A stretch of DNA of 64,000 nucleotides from Isoetes taiwanensis (taxonomy: Eukaryota > Streptophyta > Lycopodiopsida > Isoetales > Isoetaceae), in NCBI GenBank assembly GCA_021234155.1, contig JAJEKV010000136.1, positions 310,001-374,000 of the forward strand, written 5' to 3'. The notes beneath the pieces are model-generated. The model saw only the letters and a program-made list of their open reading frames with translations. It ran no database searches and was not told the origin of the DNA. The translations under genes and the position numbers were made by a program. The number at the start of each line of letters is the position of its first letter. Position 1 is the stretch's first letter. Positions 22,545 through 32,770 of this stretch are shown here, piece after piece.

Positions 22545-23233
22545 GTGATTCATTTGGCTCATAAAGAGGGCGCATATACATTTGATATTAAAGTAAAGCC
22601 AGCTATATCTTATAAATCCAAACTTGAGATCTCTGGTATAGCATGTTCTACTAATTCTTTATTACTCCGACTAATGCAGGCACCAAGAAATGCCCTCCAA
22701 ACTGCTGAATCTGGTGGCAGTCGCATCGAGCCTGTGCAGTCTCTTACTTCCAGCAAGCATCCTGCACGTCCAAACAGATCAATGGCACATGCATAATGCT
22801 CCTCTAACATATTAGTTCTGCCATGTTCATGCATACAAACATGTTCATGCATACAAACGAAATGATGGTGGCCTTCATCTACTAAACCCATGTGACTACA
22901 AGCATTTAAAATTGCAATATGTGTAATCTGGTCTGGCGTTGAGCCCTGTAGCTGCATTTCAGACAAAAGCTTCAAAGCTTCTCGATGACCATGGTCAGCA
23001 TATGTTGAGATAATGGCGTTCCAGGAAATAGAATCTCTTGTGAACATGTGATCAAAAACTTGTTGAGCACATTCCATGCTGCCACAATGGCCATACATGA
23101 CAATCAAGTTATTTTCCATAAAGATATCTGACTCCAGTTCAGTTTTTAGTAGCTGAGAATGGACATGCTTTGCCCATGCTAGGGCTCCTACATTTGCAAA
23201 GGCAGTCAGAACAGTGAGATAGGTTGATGCCAT
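22545..23233 (-). pseudogene. PLS-type PPR protein C-terminal fragment (captured)
   Basis: PPR proteins bind organellar RNA, and PLS-type members act mainly in RNA editing. The minus-strand ORF (207 codons) carries recognisable PPR repeats: KHVHSQLLKTELESDIFMEN, NNLIVMYGHCGSMECAQQVF, SWNAIISTYADHGHREALKL, ACSHMGLVDEGHHHF and an E-type end (DSAVWRAFLGACI). A five-residue unit (CMHEH) is duplicated within a repeat. After the stop at 22610 the frame continues with homologous sequence (FTLISNVYAPSL), so the stop is a lesion. There is no DYW domain and no N-terminal part. It sits in the same orientation as the Helitron. Confidence 0.85.
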
Positions 23234-23264
23234 TTTAAATAGAACACAGGCCTCTCTTGTAAAA

Positions 23265-24516
23265 CTGTGTAGAAACAGAAAACTGTGTAGAAGTTGGGCA
23301 AAGCACTTCTAAGCTCGAAGGACAAGCTTTATGTTCTATAAACAATAGTGCTTCTGACAGTGGAGCAATAGCTAACATTGCACACAATACGAATGAAGCC
23401 TTTAGAGATAATGTGAAGGACACTGAAATAGCAGGTCAAAGCTCTGACGCAAAAGGATTAACCATAGAAAGCAATAACAACCATGCTTTAATTGAAGGTG
23501 GAGATAATCAGCAGCAGATCATAAAATTCGAAATAGTCTTTTGTGACTGTGGCAAACCAGCAGTTGAAAAGGCTATATCAAAACATAATGTTAATAGGGG
23601 ATTAAGATATTTTTCTTGTTCCAATTATGTGCCTTTCTATCTAAGAAAAGGATGAAGACTAAAAAACTGAAAACAGGCCCCAGCTGCCACTTCTTCAGGC
23701 AAGTTTTATAAAATTTGATTGTCTTGTTTTAACTTCAATGGACACTCTATTATATCACGTTTTAATTCGTTTGACAGATGGATTGACCCTCCAAGGGTCT
23801 CAAAGGAACAAAGGATAAAAGCAAAAGTGGACAGGCTTGCACACAAAGAGGCATTAAAACAAACCAGAACTCCGTTTAGGATTTACAGAACCAGAGCTAA
23901 CTTGCAGGCAGAAAGGGAAAGTGCTAAGGAAAAAGCACTTATCAGAAGTGAACTGAAATCTAGTGCACTATCTGTTCCATCAGGACAAAAGGGGGATGCT
24001 TCTGAAGAAGGTGGAAGAATCATTATTATTGATGAGCAGCCAGAAGCATCTGTGAAAAGGAAAATCGTCGACTCTGATAATGCTTCAATGATCAGGTGAA
24101 TATAACAAAAAGCAAGAAACAGAAACTGCAGCCTTCACAATCCATTGGCAATGCATCATTTCAGGTAACAGGAAAAAATTGTGTTGTTGCAGTAGTAGCA
24201 TCAGTTGTAGATGCACAAAAAACAGATATTGGAAATGATCAAAGCGGCAACGAAAATGAATAGGATGTACCACTTTGTAATTGTACTGGGGAAGTCCAAG
24301 CTGTCTTACGAACTGTGAGGTACAATACACCGAATAAGGGTCTTAGATATTGGGCATGTGGTTCAAAAAAGCCAAAGAAATTGAAAAAATCAACTTGCGG
24401 GTTTTTCAGGTCAGTTGTAAGATTCGAGTTTGAAGCACATAATTTACTCTAATGTTCCTCTGTGCCAATTGCAGGTGGCATGATGTTCCCAGATATATTT
24501 CTGAAAAGAAGCAGTA
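23265..24516 (+). pseudogene. double GRF-type zinc-finger gene fragment (captured)
   Basis: GRF zinc fingers bind nucleic acid. The first finger, in the exon from about 23265, reads CDCGKPAVEK...NRGLRYFSCSN, then after a one-base frame change GPSCHFFR, an intron (23695-23778, ending TTGACAG) and WIDPPRVSKEQ. The second finger reads CNCTGEVQAV...NTPNKGLRYWACGS, then STCGFFR, an intron from GTCAGT (24411) to TTGCAG (24475) and WHDVPRYISEKKQ, stopping near 24516. Both follow the C-x-C-G...GLRY-x-x-C...C-x-F-F-x-W pattern. The linker region (about 23780-24095) is basic and helical. It lies opposite to the Helitron strand. The frameshift in the first finger suggests decay. Confidence 0.68.
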
Positions 24517-24853
24517 ATATCCATCATGATACTATTAATTAACTTAAAAATGGCATCAACCAGAGCCATATTGTGAAGACAAATCGAGGTATATTAGTAA
24601 ACTTTCAACATTCCCCTTTGTAGTACTCAGGCATGAGCTTCTTGAAAGAAACAAAAGAGGGGAAAGAAACTTACGTAGAAAAATATGACAAAAAGTTCAT
24701 GAAACCCGCATCTTTGCCCAACTTCTTTTGCCGTAGAAACCCGCATCTTTTGCAGAATAAAGAAAATCTCAGTGTTAGCATAAAGTCTTAAAACAAAAAC
24801 ATCTGACCAAAGACCATTCTGAACATAAAAACTACATGTATCAAGGTTAATGG

Positions 24854-25200
24854 TCAGATATCTGCAATTGTAACCTCAACTTCTACTCCAGGTTCTATGG
24901 TTATTGAAGTAATTTGCTTTACCACTTCGGGAGAGCTGTGCAAGTCAATAACCCTTTTGTGAACCCGCAACTCAAATCGATCCCACGTATTGGTTCGTTC
25001 TCCACAAGGAGATTTTCTTGTTGTGTGACGAAGTACTTTTGTGGGCATTCTGACAGACCCCTTTACTTTGAGCCGTTTTTCTTTGGCAACCTGCACAAGA
25101 TCAGCACAAACATTTTCGAAGTTCTTCACATTCTTGGAGGACAAAGTAATCCTAATCCGATGGGTAGTCTCTAGAGCCTCCTCAAAACCTGCCTTTCCGG
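24854..25200 (-). pseudogene. RPS20: 40S ribosomal protein uS10 (S20), near-complete exon captured by Helitron
   Basis: Cytosolic uS10 (S20e) is a small-subunit head protein. The minus-strand exon starts after a splice-acceptor-like CCAAG at 25201 with [20 protein letters not shown] (first Pro codon split by the intron) and runs without a lesion through [36 protein letters not shown] and [17 protein letters not shown] to TGA at 24854. That is essentially the whole protein except the first few residues. Upstream sequence does not encode the expected short first exon but a different ORF, so the copy lacks its own start. The intact reading frame implies recent capture, or possibly a functional parent still linked here. 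Confidence 0.88.
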
Positions 25201-25228
25201 CTTGGAATGGCCATACTTATCTAATCGA

Positions 25229-25420
25229 CTACAACGCATGATTACACAATAGAAGACAATTTAACGATAGAAGCAACATTACTCGCATTACCTCCTCGAT
25301 CTCCCGAGACAGACACCAGCGCCCAGCTTGCTGAGGAGTAGAAAGCCGCATCTTTGCCCAACTTCTTTTGCCGTAGAGAATCTTAGGTGTTTTCATGAGA
25401 TGGAGATCGTAGAACCCCAT
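25229..25420 (-). CDS. short unrecognised ORF upstream of uS10 exon
   Basis: 63 codons starting MGFYDLHLMKTPKILYGKRS and ending after a GAG|GTAATG donor-like site near 25290. It could be a first exon contributed by another captured sequence. A 29-base stretch (about 25350-25378, 'tttgcccaacttcttttgcc' core) recurs at about 24712-24741, so the Helitron interior contains an internal duplication. Confidence 0.25.
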   Translation of the reverse strand: MGFYDLHLMKTPKILYGKRSWAKMRLSTPQQAGRWCLSREIEEVMRVMLLLSLNCLLLCNHAL

Positions 25421-25611
25421 TCCGGCATTCAGGAACAGGAACGAAAGGGAAGACGCCCGGATGTGCCATTAACATTAACAAAGAAGGCGTGAAAAAAACG
25501 CTCCGCAGCTGACAAGAAACTGTAAATCGAACGAATGAAAATGAAATAGAGAAATCCACGGCTAAAATCGCGCACAGACTATCATAAAACGCCTTTATTA
25601 TTATATATAGA

Positions 25612-26198
25612 TATATATAGATATAGATATATAGATACCTGCATTAAGATATACAATTGAAATTAATATAAGCATTGTTAAGGTCTGCTATTGAATGAAC
25701 TGAAATCATTTTAGTAGTAAATTTATTGGTTTCTTCTATCTCTTAGGTCTCTTATACGTTATAAGTTATAGGCATGATATGAAACAAATGCATTTACAAG
25801 ATTTGGGCGAAGCAATTTACACCCTTGATATAGCAAAACCATACTGCCAATGCAAACTTATAGTATTCAATCCAAATTCAGTCAACAGACGCTTCATTTA
25901 TAGTTATCTAAGATAGAAATATGTCTGTACTTTGCATGCAAATTAGTCCAACATAAACCATCATAAACCATCATGTTTGCATGGTCAAGCTTCTTTTTCA
26001 ATCTAAAGGGTAGGGGTAAGACCATAGCATTTAAGCAATTGAGGCCCTTTTTTAGATTAAGTATGTGCTGCAACCATGTGCAGACTGATTATCTATAAAC
26101 ATAAGAACATAAAGACTTAAACATCCATCTCAACTTTAAGCGATTCAAATTTTAAACTAAGTAAACTAGTAGATGACATTACCACACTTTGTGGGCCA
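25612..26198. other. AT-rich flank between Helitron and LTR retrotransposon
   Basis: No ORF with a domain. It begins with TATC/TATA simple repeats and ends with the GGCCA target sequence of the 24.4-kb element. Confidence 0.5.
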
Positions 26199-26780
26199 TG
26201 TTAGTCCTGTGCCTCCTGGTACAGGACTATTCATGCATACCACGGACCAAGTCAAGTCCAAAAGTCCACAACCGGGCGCGGGTCCGTCAAAGGCCCCACA
26301 GAAGACCAAGCAGCAGACCACGCAGACAAAGACTACGCCTGGTGTCAAGAGGCGCCGCTCTGACAAGTGACAGCCCGTCACTACCTGCGTCAGCATCAGC
26401 GTGATTATAGGCTTTGAAGAGGCACCGCCAACAGTCCTGCAAATCAGGCTTTCTTCAAGGAGTCGGCACCGAGAATAGTCAGAGAGTCTATTTTGGGCCA
26501 AAGGCCGTTGTACTATATATATGAGCAGAGCTAGCATATGATTTTTAGATGAGTTTTTGAGTCTTGTCTCTTAGTCTTCTCTCGATCGCGAGAGCTCATG
26601 TATGTTCATCATTGATATCAAGGAAGCTATCATTTTCCTCCTATATTTGTTGTTCTGTTTCCTCTTTTTGTTCCTTTCTTGCAAATCCCGCGTGACACAG
26701 TTCCCCGGATTCTCCTGTTAGATCCAAAGGTCCTCACAGAGGGCTGTCTTGCAGGAGTTCCCGAACCCAGACCCCAAACA
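26199..26780 (+). repeat. 5' LTR of the 24.4-kb element
   Basis: 582 bp, TGTTAGTCC...CCCAAACA. A TATA-like TACTATATATATGAG at about 26511-26526 fits a transcription start downstream, so it is the likely promoter of gag-pol. Confidence 0.95.
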
Positions 26781-26781
26781 C

Positions 26782-26799
26782 TGTCGCCGCTGCCGGGTC
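26782..26799 (+). promoter_or_regulatory. primer binding site (Asp-tRNA-like)
   Basis: 'tgtcgccgctgccgggtc', one base after LTR1, resembles the TGGCGCCGTTGCCGGGGA primer site of many plant Tat/Athila elements with a few mismatches. The tRNA assignment is inferred. Confidence 0.6.
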
Positions 26800-26815
26800 T
26801 GATTTCTTCCTCATC

Positions 26816-29206
26816 ATGTCGACTCGAGGATTCACTCCTGAAGAACTTCTTTGCCAAACGGCGGCTCGCCTGGAGCGCCATCAAAGACGCGAGGCTGTCC
26901 GGGACATGTATGACTCTGCCTATGACATTGAAGGTGGTCGTATCCGCTCCCGTGCTCAATCTGCCCCTCCGACCCCTCGGGTTCATTCTCGCCCAGGGTC
27001 TCCCCCGGTGTGTAGGCATTGCTCTCAGCCCCAATCTCCGCAGCATACCCCTGTTCAGCCCACGCCTCATTATTTTCAGACTCCAGACAGCACCTATATC
27101 CACATTCCTTCAGGACACACCCCTCTTCCGTCCCAACCTTCTTCACCTCCGGGTGGCTTGGGCTACCCTCACGTCTCTTTTGGCCCTACTCATGTCCATG
27201 ACTTCCAGTCTTCACCATCTTTTCAGCATGCTCTGCCTGTTTATCAAACTACTGATCTTAAGCCTCCTGAGACAGGCTCTCAAGGCCCTTCCCCACCTGA
27301 TGTAGCTTTTGCTGGCCCACATGTTTTTTCGGTTCCGCCTCCTGGTACTCAACCTCAGACAGTTCCCCCTCTTTATACTGCTTCTTATCCTCCACCTAAT
27401 CCGCCTCTCTATGCGTCCGTTCCCTCTTCTCCCATAACTCCCAACTTGAAGCTGACTTATCCCACCTTTGGCAACACTAAGGGTAAACCTCTGGACCAAA
27501 GTGCTCAAGCTCACATGGAGGAATTTGAAGCCTTGGCCATTCTAAATGGTCATGCGCAGCCCCAACTTAAATTCCATATTTTTTCGACCACGCTACGAGG
27601 AGCCCCTCATCAGTGGTTGATGGCCAATAAAAGCCATTGGAAACAAAGTTGGCCAGACATGAAAACTGCCTTTCTGTCTCATTATGGCACCACGGATGAT
27701 GATCAGTTACTCCTCAAGCAACTTAATGATCTTCAACAAGAGCCCACGGAGTCTGCCAGGGATTTTGCGGACCGTCTCCACATTCTTGTTAGCAAACTTC
27801 AGGAGTACCCGACGCAGAGCCAGATCCTCGTCTGGTTTCTTCAGGGTCTTCCTCCTGCCATTCGACTCATGACTGAATATTTGCGTCCCAAGTCTCTGGA
27901 ACAAGCTATCGAATTGGTCAACCACTCTGTCAATGTCTCTTCCCGAGGCGTTGCTCTCACGGAACTCCCTTTTATGCCGCCTGTCATGGTCCCTCAGAAC
28001 TCTGCTCAACCTCCACAAGCTAATCCACAACGTGCTCACATCTGGTGTACCATCTGTAAATATCAAGGTCATTTGGCCAATGAATGCAATTCCTCGAATG
28101 GCCCTCCTCATTGTAAACGCTGCAATATGTGCAATCATGCCACGGAAGAATGCACGCGATCTCATCCTACCCCTTTCCGTAACAAAATGGTCTTTCAAGT
28201 TCAGACCGCCCCTCAGCCACAGCAGTCGTATCAGCCCCCGCAATATCCCATTCAACAACAGCCACAGTATCCTCAACAGCACCCCTCTCAGCAACCACGG
28301 GCTCAAGGCAACCGTCCTCCATTTGATCCTTCAAAAGCCCAATGTTATCATTGTCACGCATGGGGTCACACCACCACGGAGTGTCCTCAACTGCCGCAAG
28401 TTCAAGTCCAACTTCCAGGATCTAATCAACCGGCTTCTGTCCGTCTCACGGCGTATCAACTATGGGTGGCCAACGGCAAACAAGGCCCTCGCCCTGTTTT
28501 GCGCAAGCCTCCACGGCCACCTCAACAACAGCGCCCACAGCCAGCGGCGTCTCCTTCTACTTCCTTGGATCAGCAGGCTCAGGAGGAGATTTATCAGGCC
28601 CTCAACCCTCCTGTACAACAGTCCAATTGGGTCGGTCTTGTTGCGCGTCACACCTGGGCTTCACGCCCTTTGACTATCATTCCTCAGGACACGCAATCTG
28701 CCTTTGCAGTGGACACCATTCCTCATGATGATGAAAAAAAAGTACATTTTGCTCCGGATCTTGACATGCTCATGCCTCATGTCATGCGCAAAGTAAGACA
28801 AAGCCTTTTGAAACTTATGCAGGCTGCTGAAGGCAGAACCTTGGCGAATGTTCATGCCACCACCCGCGCTCAGCAGCGTCAGGCGGAGCCCTCCACCTCC
28901 ACGGGAGGACGCTCAAACACGTATCCCAATATTGCTGCTGAAGTGGAGCTGCTCAAGGAAGTCTCCGCTTCTTTACCTCACTCTCCAGCTCCATTGGACC
29001 CAGCGGACCCTTTTTCACATGTTCCCTTGGAACTTCAAGAAGAACTTGCAAAAATCAAGATTCCCTTGAGCCTCAGCACCATCTTGAAACTTTGTCCTGC
29101 TCTCAAAGATCAGCTGCCTCTTCCCACGGTTCTGGTTGGCGCTGTAGCAACTTCAACACCCACGGTGCATGCCATGGTGGGCAATCAGCAAGTCAATCAT
29201 GTCTAA
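26816..29206 (+). CDS. gag: gag polyprotein, three CCHC zinc knuckles
   Basis: An ORF of 796 codons from the first ATG after the primer site. Residues about 1-220 are Pro/Ser-rich. Residues about 225-390 form a retrotransposon gag (capsid) domain (HMEEFEALAILNG, PHQWLMANKSHWKQSWPDMK, ARDFADRLHIL, WFLQGLPPAIR). Three CX2CX4HX4C knuckles follow at about 411 (CTICKYQGHLANEC), 433 (CKRCNMCNHATEEC) and 509 (CYHCHAWGHTTTEC). More than one knuckle is uncommon among plant gypsy elements. A Gln/Pro-rich linker separates knuckles 2 and 3. The ORF ends at TAA (29204), and the same frame then continues straight into the protease, so the stop sits at the gag/pro boundary. Confidence 0.9.
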   Translation: MSTRGFTPEELLCQTAARLERHQRREAVRDMYDSAYDIEGGRIRSRAQSAPPTPRVHSRPGSPPVCRHCSQPQSPQHTPVQPTPHYFQTPDSTYIHIPSGHTPLPSQPSSPPGGLGYPHVSFGPTHVHDFQSSPSFQHALPVYQTTDLKPPETGSQGPSPPDVAFAGPHVFSVPPPGTQPQTVPPLYTASYPPPNPPLYASVPSSPITPNLKLTYPTFGNTKGKPLDQSAQAHMEEFEALAILNGHAQPQLKFHIFSTTLRGAPHQWLMANKSHWKQSWPDMKTAFLSHYGTTDDDQLLLKQLNDLQQEPTESARDFADRLHILVSKLQEYPTQSQILVWFLQGLPPAIRLMTEYLRPKSLEQAIELVNHSVNVSSRGVALTELPFMPPVMVPQNSAQPPQANPQRAHIWCTICKYQGHLANECNSSNGPPHCKRCNMCNHATEECTRSHPTPFRNKMVFQVQTAPQPQQSYQPPQYPIQQQPQYPQQHPSQQPRAQGNRPPFDPSKAQCYHCHAWGHTTTECPQLPQVQVQLPGSNQPASVRLTAYQLWVANGKQGPRPVLRKPPRPPQQQRPQPAASPSTSLDQQAQEEIYQALNPPVQQSNWVGLVARHTWASRPLTIIPQDTQSAFAVDTIPHDDEKKVHFAPDLDMLMPHVMRKVRQSLLKLMQAAEGRTLANVHATTRAQQRQAEPSTSTGGRSNTYPNIAAEVELLKEVSASLPHSPAPLDPADPFSHVPLELQEELAKIKIPLSLSTILKLCPALKDQLPLPTVLVGAVATSTPTVHAMVGNQQVNHV

Positions 29207-30148
29207 ATTGATGGTGGTAGTGCCGTCAATCTCATTACTGATAAACTCCGGAAGCAATTGGGGATCAAACAACTATATCGTGCTCCTTATGACATCAAGT
29301 TGGCAAATGGCCATATCACGCGCCCTCAAGGCATAACTCCTCTTCTCCATATCAACATTGGTGATCTCCAATTCCCCTTGGAATTTGGTGTTTGGAAAGC
29401 AGGAGAGGATCCTGGTGATTATGAAATGCTTGTTGGCCGCCCTTTTCTCAGACAAGCGAAAAGTATTCATTACTGGGCCACGGACCAACTTGTTATCACT
29501 GATGGCCATCTCAATGCCACCATGGACCTAGAAACTGGAAAATTAATTTCTGTTGAGCATGCGGAACCTTCCATCTCCGACACGGACTCGGAAGATGCCC
29601 AAAATATTTATCGTGTTCAAGCCCCTCCTGCAGGTCTCCCTCTCTCATCTTACCCCGAGTATACTGATCCTTGGGGAGAAATGACGTTAGATCAAGACCA
29701 GGCTGTGGCTGCTCTTCTGGACCCCTATCTGGCTTCCTGTAATCGCATTCAACGGCTTGATCACTTCGCGGAGCCACCTTCTTCTTTTGAAACCGTTGAT
29801 GTTCATGCTGTCATGAAGCAACCTTTGCTTGATGACGCTCAGCAACCTCTCTTCTTCACCACGCACAATGCTCAGCCTCCTGTCATGTTTCAGCCACCTG
29901 CTCATACGGTTGAGGACACGGAGGTTGTTCCTCACATTCAAACTCCCGCTGTTGAAATTGTGGACCTTGGGACAAATCAACCTGTCCGCTTAGCTGCTCA
30001 TCTTCCGTCTTCCTATAAAGCACGCGCTGTGACGTTGTTCAAGAAATTCACACATATTTTTGCTTGGAGCTACAAAGATCTTAGAGGCATCAAAAAAGAC
30101 TTGGGGGAACTCACCATTCCTACCAAACCGGATGCACGCCCCATCTAG
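29207..30148 (+). CDS. pol: protease region of pol
   Basis: In the gag frame right after the TAA, IDGGSAVNLIT matches the aspartic protease active-site loop of plant Tat/Athila-like elements (D-G/T-G-S). LANGHI and MLVGRPFLRQ follow, the latter like the flap and C-terminal hydrophobic-GR motif. The next 170 residues form a linker to reverse transcriptase. An in-frame TAG at 30146 interrupts the conserved RPI.QRQYRLNP sequence just before reverse transcriptase, a C-to-T-type change of a Gln codon. The first ATG (29258) lies inside the protease, so the region is expressed only as a fusion. Confidence 0.8.
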   Translation: MDGGSAVNLITDKLRKQLGIKQLYRAPYDIKLANGHITRPQGITPLLHINIGDLQFPLEFGVWKAGEDPGDYEMLVGRPFLRQAKSIHYWATDQLVITDGHLNATMDLETGKLISVEHAEPSISDTDSEDAQNIYRVQAPPAGLPLSSYPEYTDPWGEMTLDQDQAVAALLDPYLASCNRIQRLDHFAEPPSSFETVDVHAVMKQPLLDDAQQPLFFTTHNAQPPVMFQPPAHTVEDTEVVPHIQTPAVEIVDLGTNQPVRLAAHLPSSYKARAVTLFKKFTHIFAWSYKDLRGIKKDLGELTIPTKPDARPI

Positions 30149-31400
30149 CAACGACAGTACCGGCTCAACCCAAATTACCGTGACCGCGTCAAGGCTGAAA
30201 TTGACAAACTCTTGGCCGCTGGCCTCATTTATGAAGTCCAACATTCTGAGTGGGTGAGCCCCATCGTCATTGCTTTAAAACACAACGGTAAGATCCGCGT
30301 TTGTGTGGACTACCGCAAACTCAATCAAGCTACGGAGCGTGATCATTTTCCGCTTCCCTTCACTGACCAAGTCCTTGAAGAAGTAGCTGTTCATGAGATG
30401 TACTCCTTCATGGATGGATTCTCTGGGTACAATCAAATCTCTATCAAGCCAGAGGATCAACTCAAAACTACTTTCACCACCCCGTGGGGCACTTTTGCCT
30501 ACAAGGTGGTCCCTTTTGGTTTGTCCAACTCTCCTTCCACTTTTCAGCGTATCATGCTTTCAGTCTTTCAAGACTTTATGAAGGATAAACCTTTTCTGCA
30601 AATCTTTCAAGATGATTTTTCTGCTTACAGCTCCATGGATGATCACCTGGAAAAATTAGAGCTGGTCTTTCAGAAATGTGATGAATCCGGCATTAGTCTC
30701 AACCCTGAGAAGTGTACTTTCTGCGTCACCTCAGGAGTTTTGTTGGGACATGTGGTCAGTAAAGAAGGCATCACCACGGATCCTGCAAAAATTAGCTGTG
30801 TTCTGAAAGCTCAAGCCCCGTCTAATATCAAGGAGACACGCTCTTTCCTGGGTAAGGTCAATTACTATTCCACTTTCATTCCTGGACTTGCAGCTATCGC
30901 TGACCCCATTCATAAACTCACGGGGGATGAATCCACTTGGGCTTGGAATCCTCAAGCGGACGCTGCTTTTCAGAAATTGAAGTTGTTACTTACTCAGGCC
31001 CCGGTTCTTGTTCCTCCTCAATGGGACAAGCCCTTCCACGTTCATGTGGATGTCTCCGCGTTCGCCATTGGTGTTGTCCTTTCTCAAGCTTATAACGACA
31101 CCACGGATAAACCCATCCGATATGCCGCCGAGGAAACTCAATCTGGCGGCGCAACTATTACGCGGCGGGCGGGAAGCCTTGGGTTTAGTTTTCTGTGTCC
31201 AACGCTTCCGTCATTATTTGTTGGGTAGTCAGATCAGGTTCTTTGTCGATCATCAAGCTCTTCTTTATTTGATCAACAAAGCCACGCCCACAGGACGCAT
31301 TGCTCGTTGGGTTCTTCAACGCAAAATTTGCTCCCTTTGAAATCGTTCATAAAGCGAGGCAAGTCTCATGTGGTGCTGATTATCTTTCACGCATACACAC
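30149..31400 (+). pseudogene. pol: reverse transcriptase and RNase H of the 24.4-kb element
   Basis: Same frame as gag. RT blocks: SPIVIALKHNGKIRVCVDYR, MYSFMDGFSGYNQI, VVPFGLSNSPSTFQ, the catalytic FQDDFSAY (FxDD) near 30605, and GVLLGHVVSKEG. The RT thumb (LGKVNYYSTFIPGL) leads to RNase H (FHVHVDVSAFAIGVVL). At about 31120-31160 small insertions and deletions shift the frame. RNase H resumes in another frame (EALGLVFCVQRFRHYLLG, FFVDHQALLYL) to ADYLSRI. RT itself is intact apart from the upstream TAG. RNase H is broken. Confidence 0.88.
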
Positions 31401-32770
31401 GGATGATCCATCCCGCGGGTGTTTTCGATGCCTTTCGGGCGCTCAATTATTCCTGGTCACGGCCACGCCTCATTGGTTCCATAACTTTCAGCAATATCTG
31501 CTCACTGGTGCTCTTCCTCCTGAAGATCCGACACTCTCTCCCGACAAGCTTCGTTCCCGTCGTCGTCAATTTCTTCGTGAAGTCCGTGACTACACACCAT
31601 GGTTTGCGAGCCATCTTTACAAAGCGGCAAAGACATGGTCGCCGTCGTTGTGTCCTTCCTCATGAGGTGCCGATATTGTTGGCAAGCCCATGGCGGGCTG
31701 GGTGGTAGTCATTTTAGTGGTGGCATACACCGCCGCTAAAATTTTCTTGGCGGGATACTTACGGCCCACGCTCTTCAAAGATGCCCACGCTTATGCTCGC
31801 ACGTGTGACGTCTGTCAGCGTGTGGGAAAACCTACGGCCCGTGACACTCTTCCCTTGACGCCGGTCGCCATGCCACATCCCTTCAGCAAATGGGGTATGG
31901 ATTTTGTGGGGCCCATGGACCCACCGGCGCGGCACACCCGTGCCCGCTATATTCTGGTCATCACGGACTATGCTACCAAATGGGCTGAAGCTTGTGCCCT
32001 TCCAGATAACACGGTACCCGGCCACGGCCAAAGGTTCTCGTACGCGCACATCATCACGCTTTGGTTGCCCTCTGGAACTTGTTAGTGATCGTGGCGTGCA
32101 TTTTGTCAACCACACCATCAAGGAGTTTTGACGGATTATCGCGACATCCAACATGGAAGAGTACTCCTTATTACCCACAAGGAAATGGCTTGGCTGAAAG
32201 TACCAACAAAACTCTCATTACTGTTTTAAAGAAAATTTGTGACGCTTCTCGCACAGATTGGCAGGAAAAGTTGCCTACTGTTCTTTGGGCCTACAACACT
32301 AGTTTCAAAATTGCTACGGGTCACACTCCCTTCAAATTGGTTTATGGTCAGGAAGCTCTCATGCCCTTTGAGTTTATTCTTCCCACTCTCCGTTTCCAAC
32401 TAGCTACCACACACAATCCTCCTGCTGCTCTGCAGGAGCGGGTTTATCAATTGGAACAGTTGGATGAAATTCGGCGTGACGCTTATATTCGTGTTCTTCA
32501 TGGACAACAGTTGCAGAAGTCTTTGCATGACAAAAGACTTAAGACAAAAACATTCAACGAAGGTGATTTGGTTCTTCTTTATGATTCACGTTACAAAAAT
32601 TTTCCAGGCAAGTTAAAATTTCGATGGCTTGGCCCTTATCAAGTTGTTCAAGTGGTGTTTTTCATGAATTAGATGGCACTCCATTACCTACACTAGTTAA
32701 TGGCTTTTCGCCTCAAACAATTCCATACACCACCTAGTGAACTTAAGAAAATTCAAGTTTTCGGACACAA
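31401..32770 (+). pseudogene. pol: integrase region, frameshifted
   Basis: Integrase motifs are spread over three frames: ARTCDVCQRVGK (zinc-binding end), WGMDFVGPMDP with the first catalytic Asp (about 31895), YILVITDYATKWAEA, SDRGVHFVN with the second Asp (about 32087), and STPYYPQGNGLAESTNKTL with the catalytic Glu (about 32197). GHTPFKLVYGQEALMP and a GPYQVVQV C-terminal block follow. At least three frameshifts separate the motifs. Pol ends with a conserved NGFRLKQFH-type tail near 32770. Confidence 0.85.

Larger units (their letters stand above)
21501..25611 (-). mobile_element. Helitron, non-autonomous, carrying three gene fragments
   Basis: On the minus strand the 3' end is a 7-bp-stem hairpin (GCCCAGC / GCTGGGC, 21512-21528), then a short spacer and CTAG at 21504-21501 followed by T, the canonical Helitron terminus and A/T insertion context. 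The 5' end is expected near 25611, where the minus strand reads A|TCTATATATAATAATAAAGG, the usual TC start with an AT-rich lead. TATC repeats beside it leave the exact first base uncertain by up to 25 bases. No Rep/helicase is encoded. The 4.1-kb interior holds PPR, GRF zinc-finger and uS10 segments from unrelated genes, a hallmark of Helitron gene capture. Confidence 0.72.

Noticed and set aside
26630-27146. Minus-strand ORFs of 104-157 codons over the 5' LTR and gag start
   Set aside because: They are shadows of the gag frame and the LTR; arginine-rich composition comes from the reverse complement of Pro/Ser codons.
27707-28306. 199-codon minus-strand ORF inside gag
   Set aside because: Antisense shadow of a strongly supported gag with zinc knuckles.
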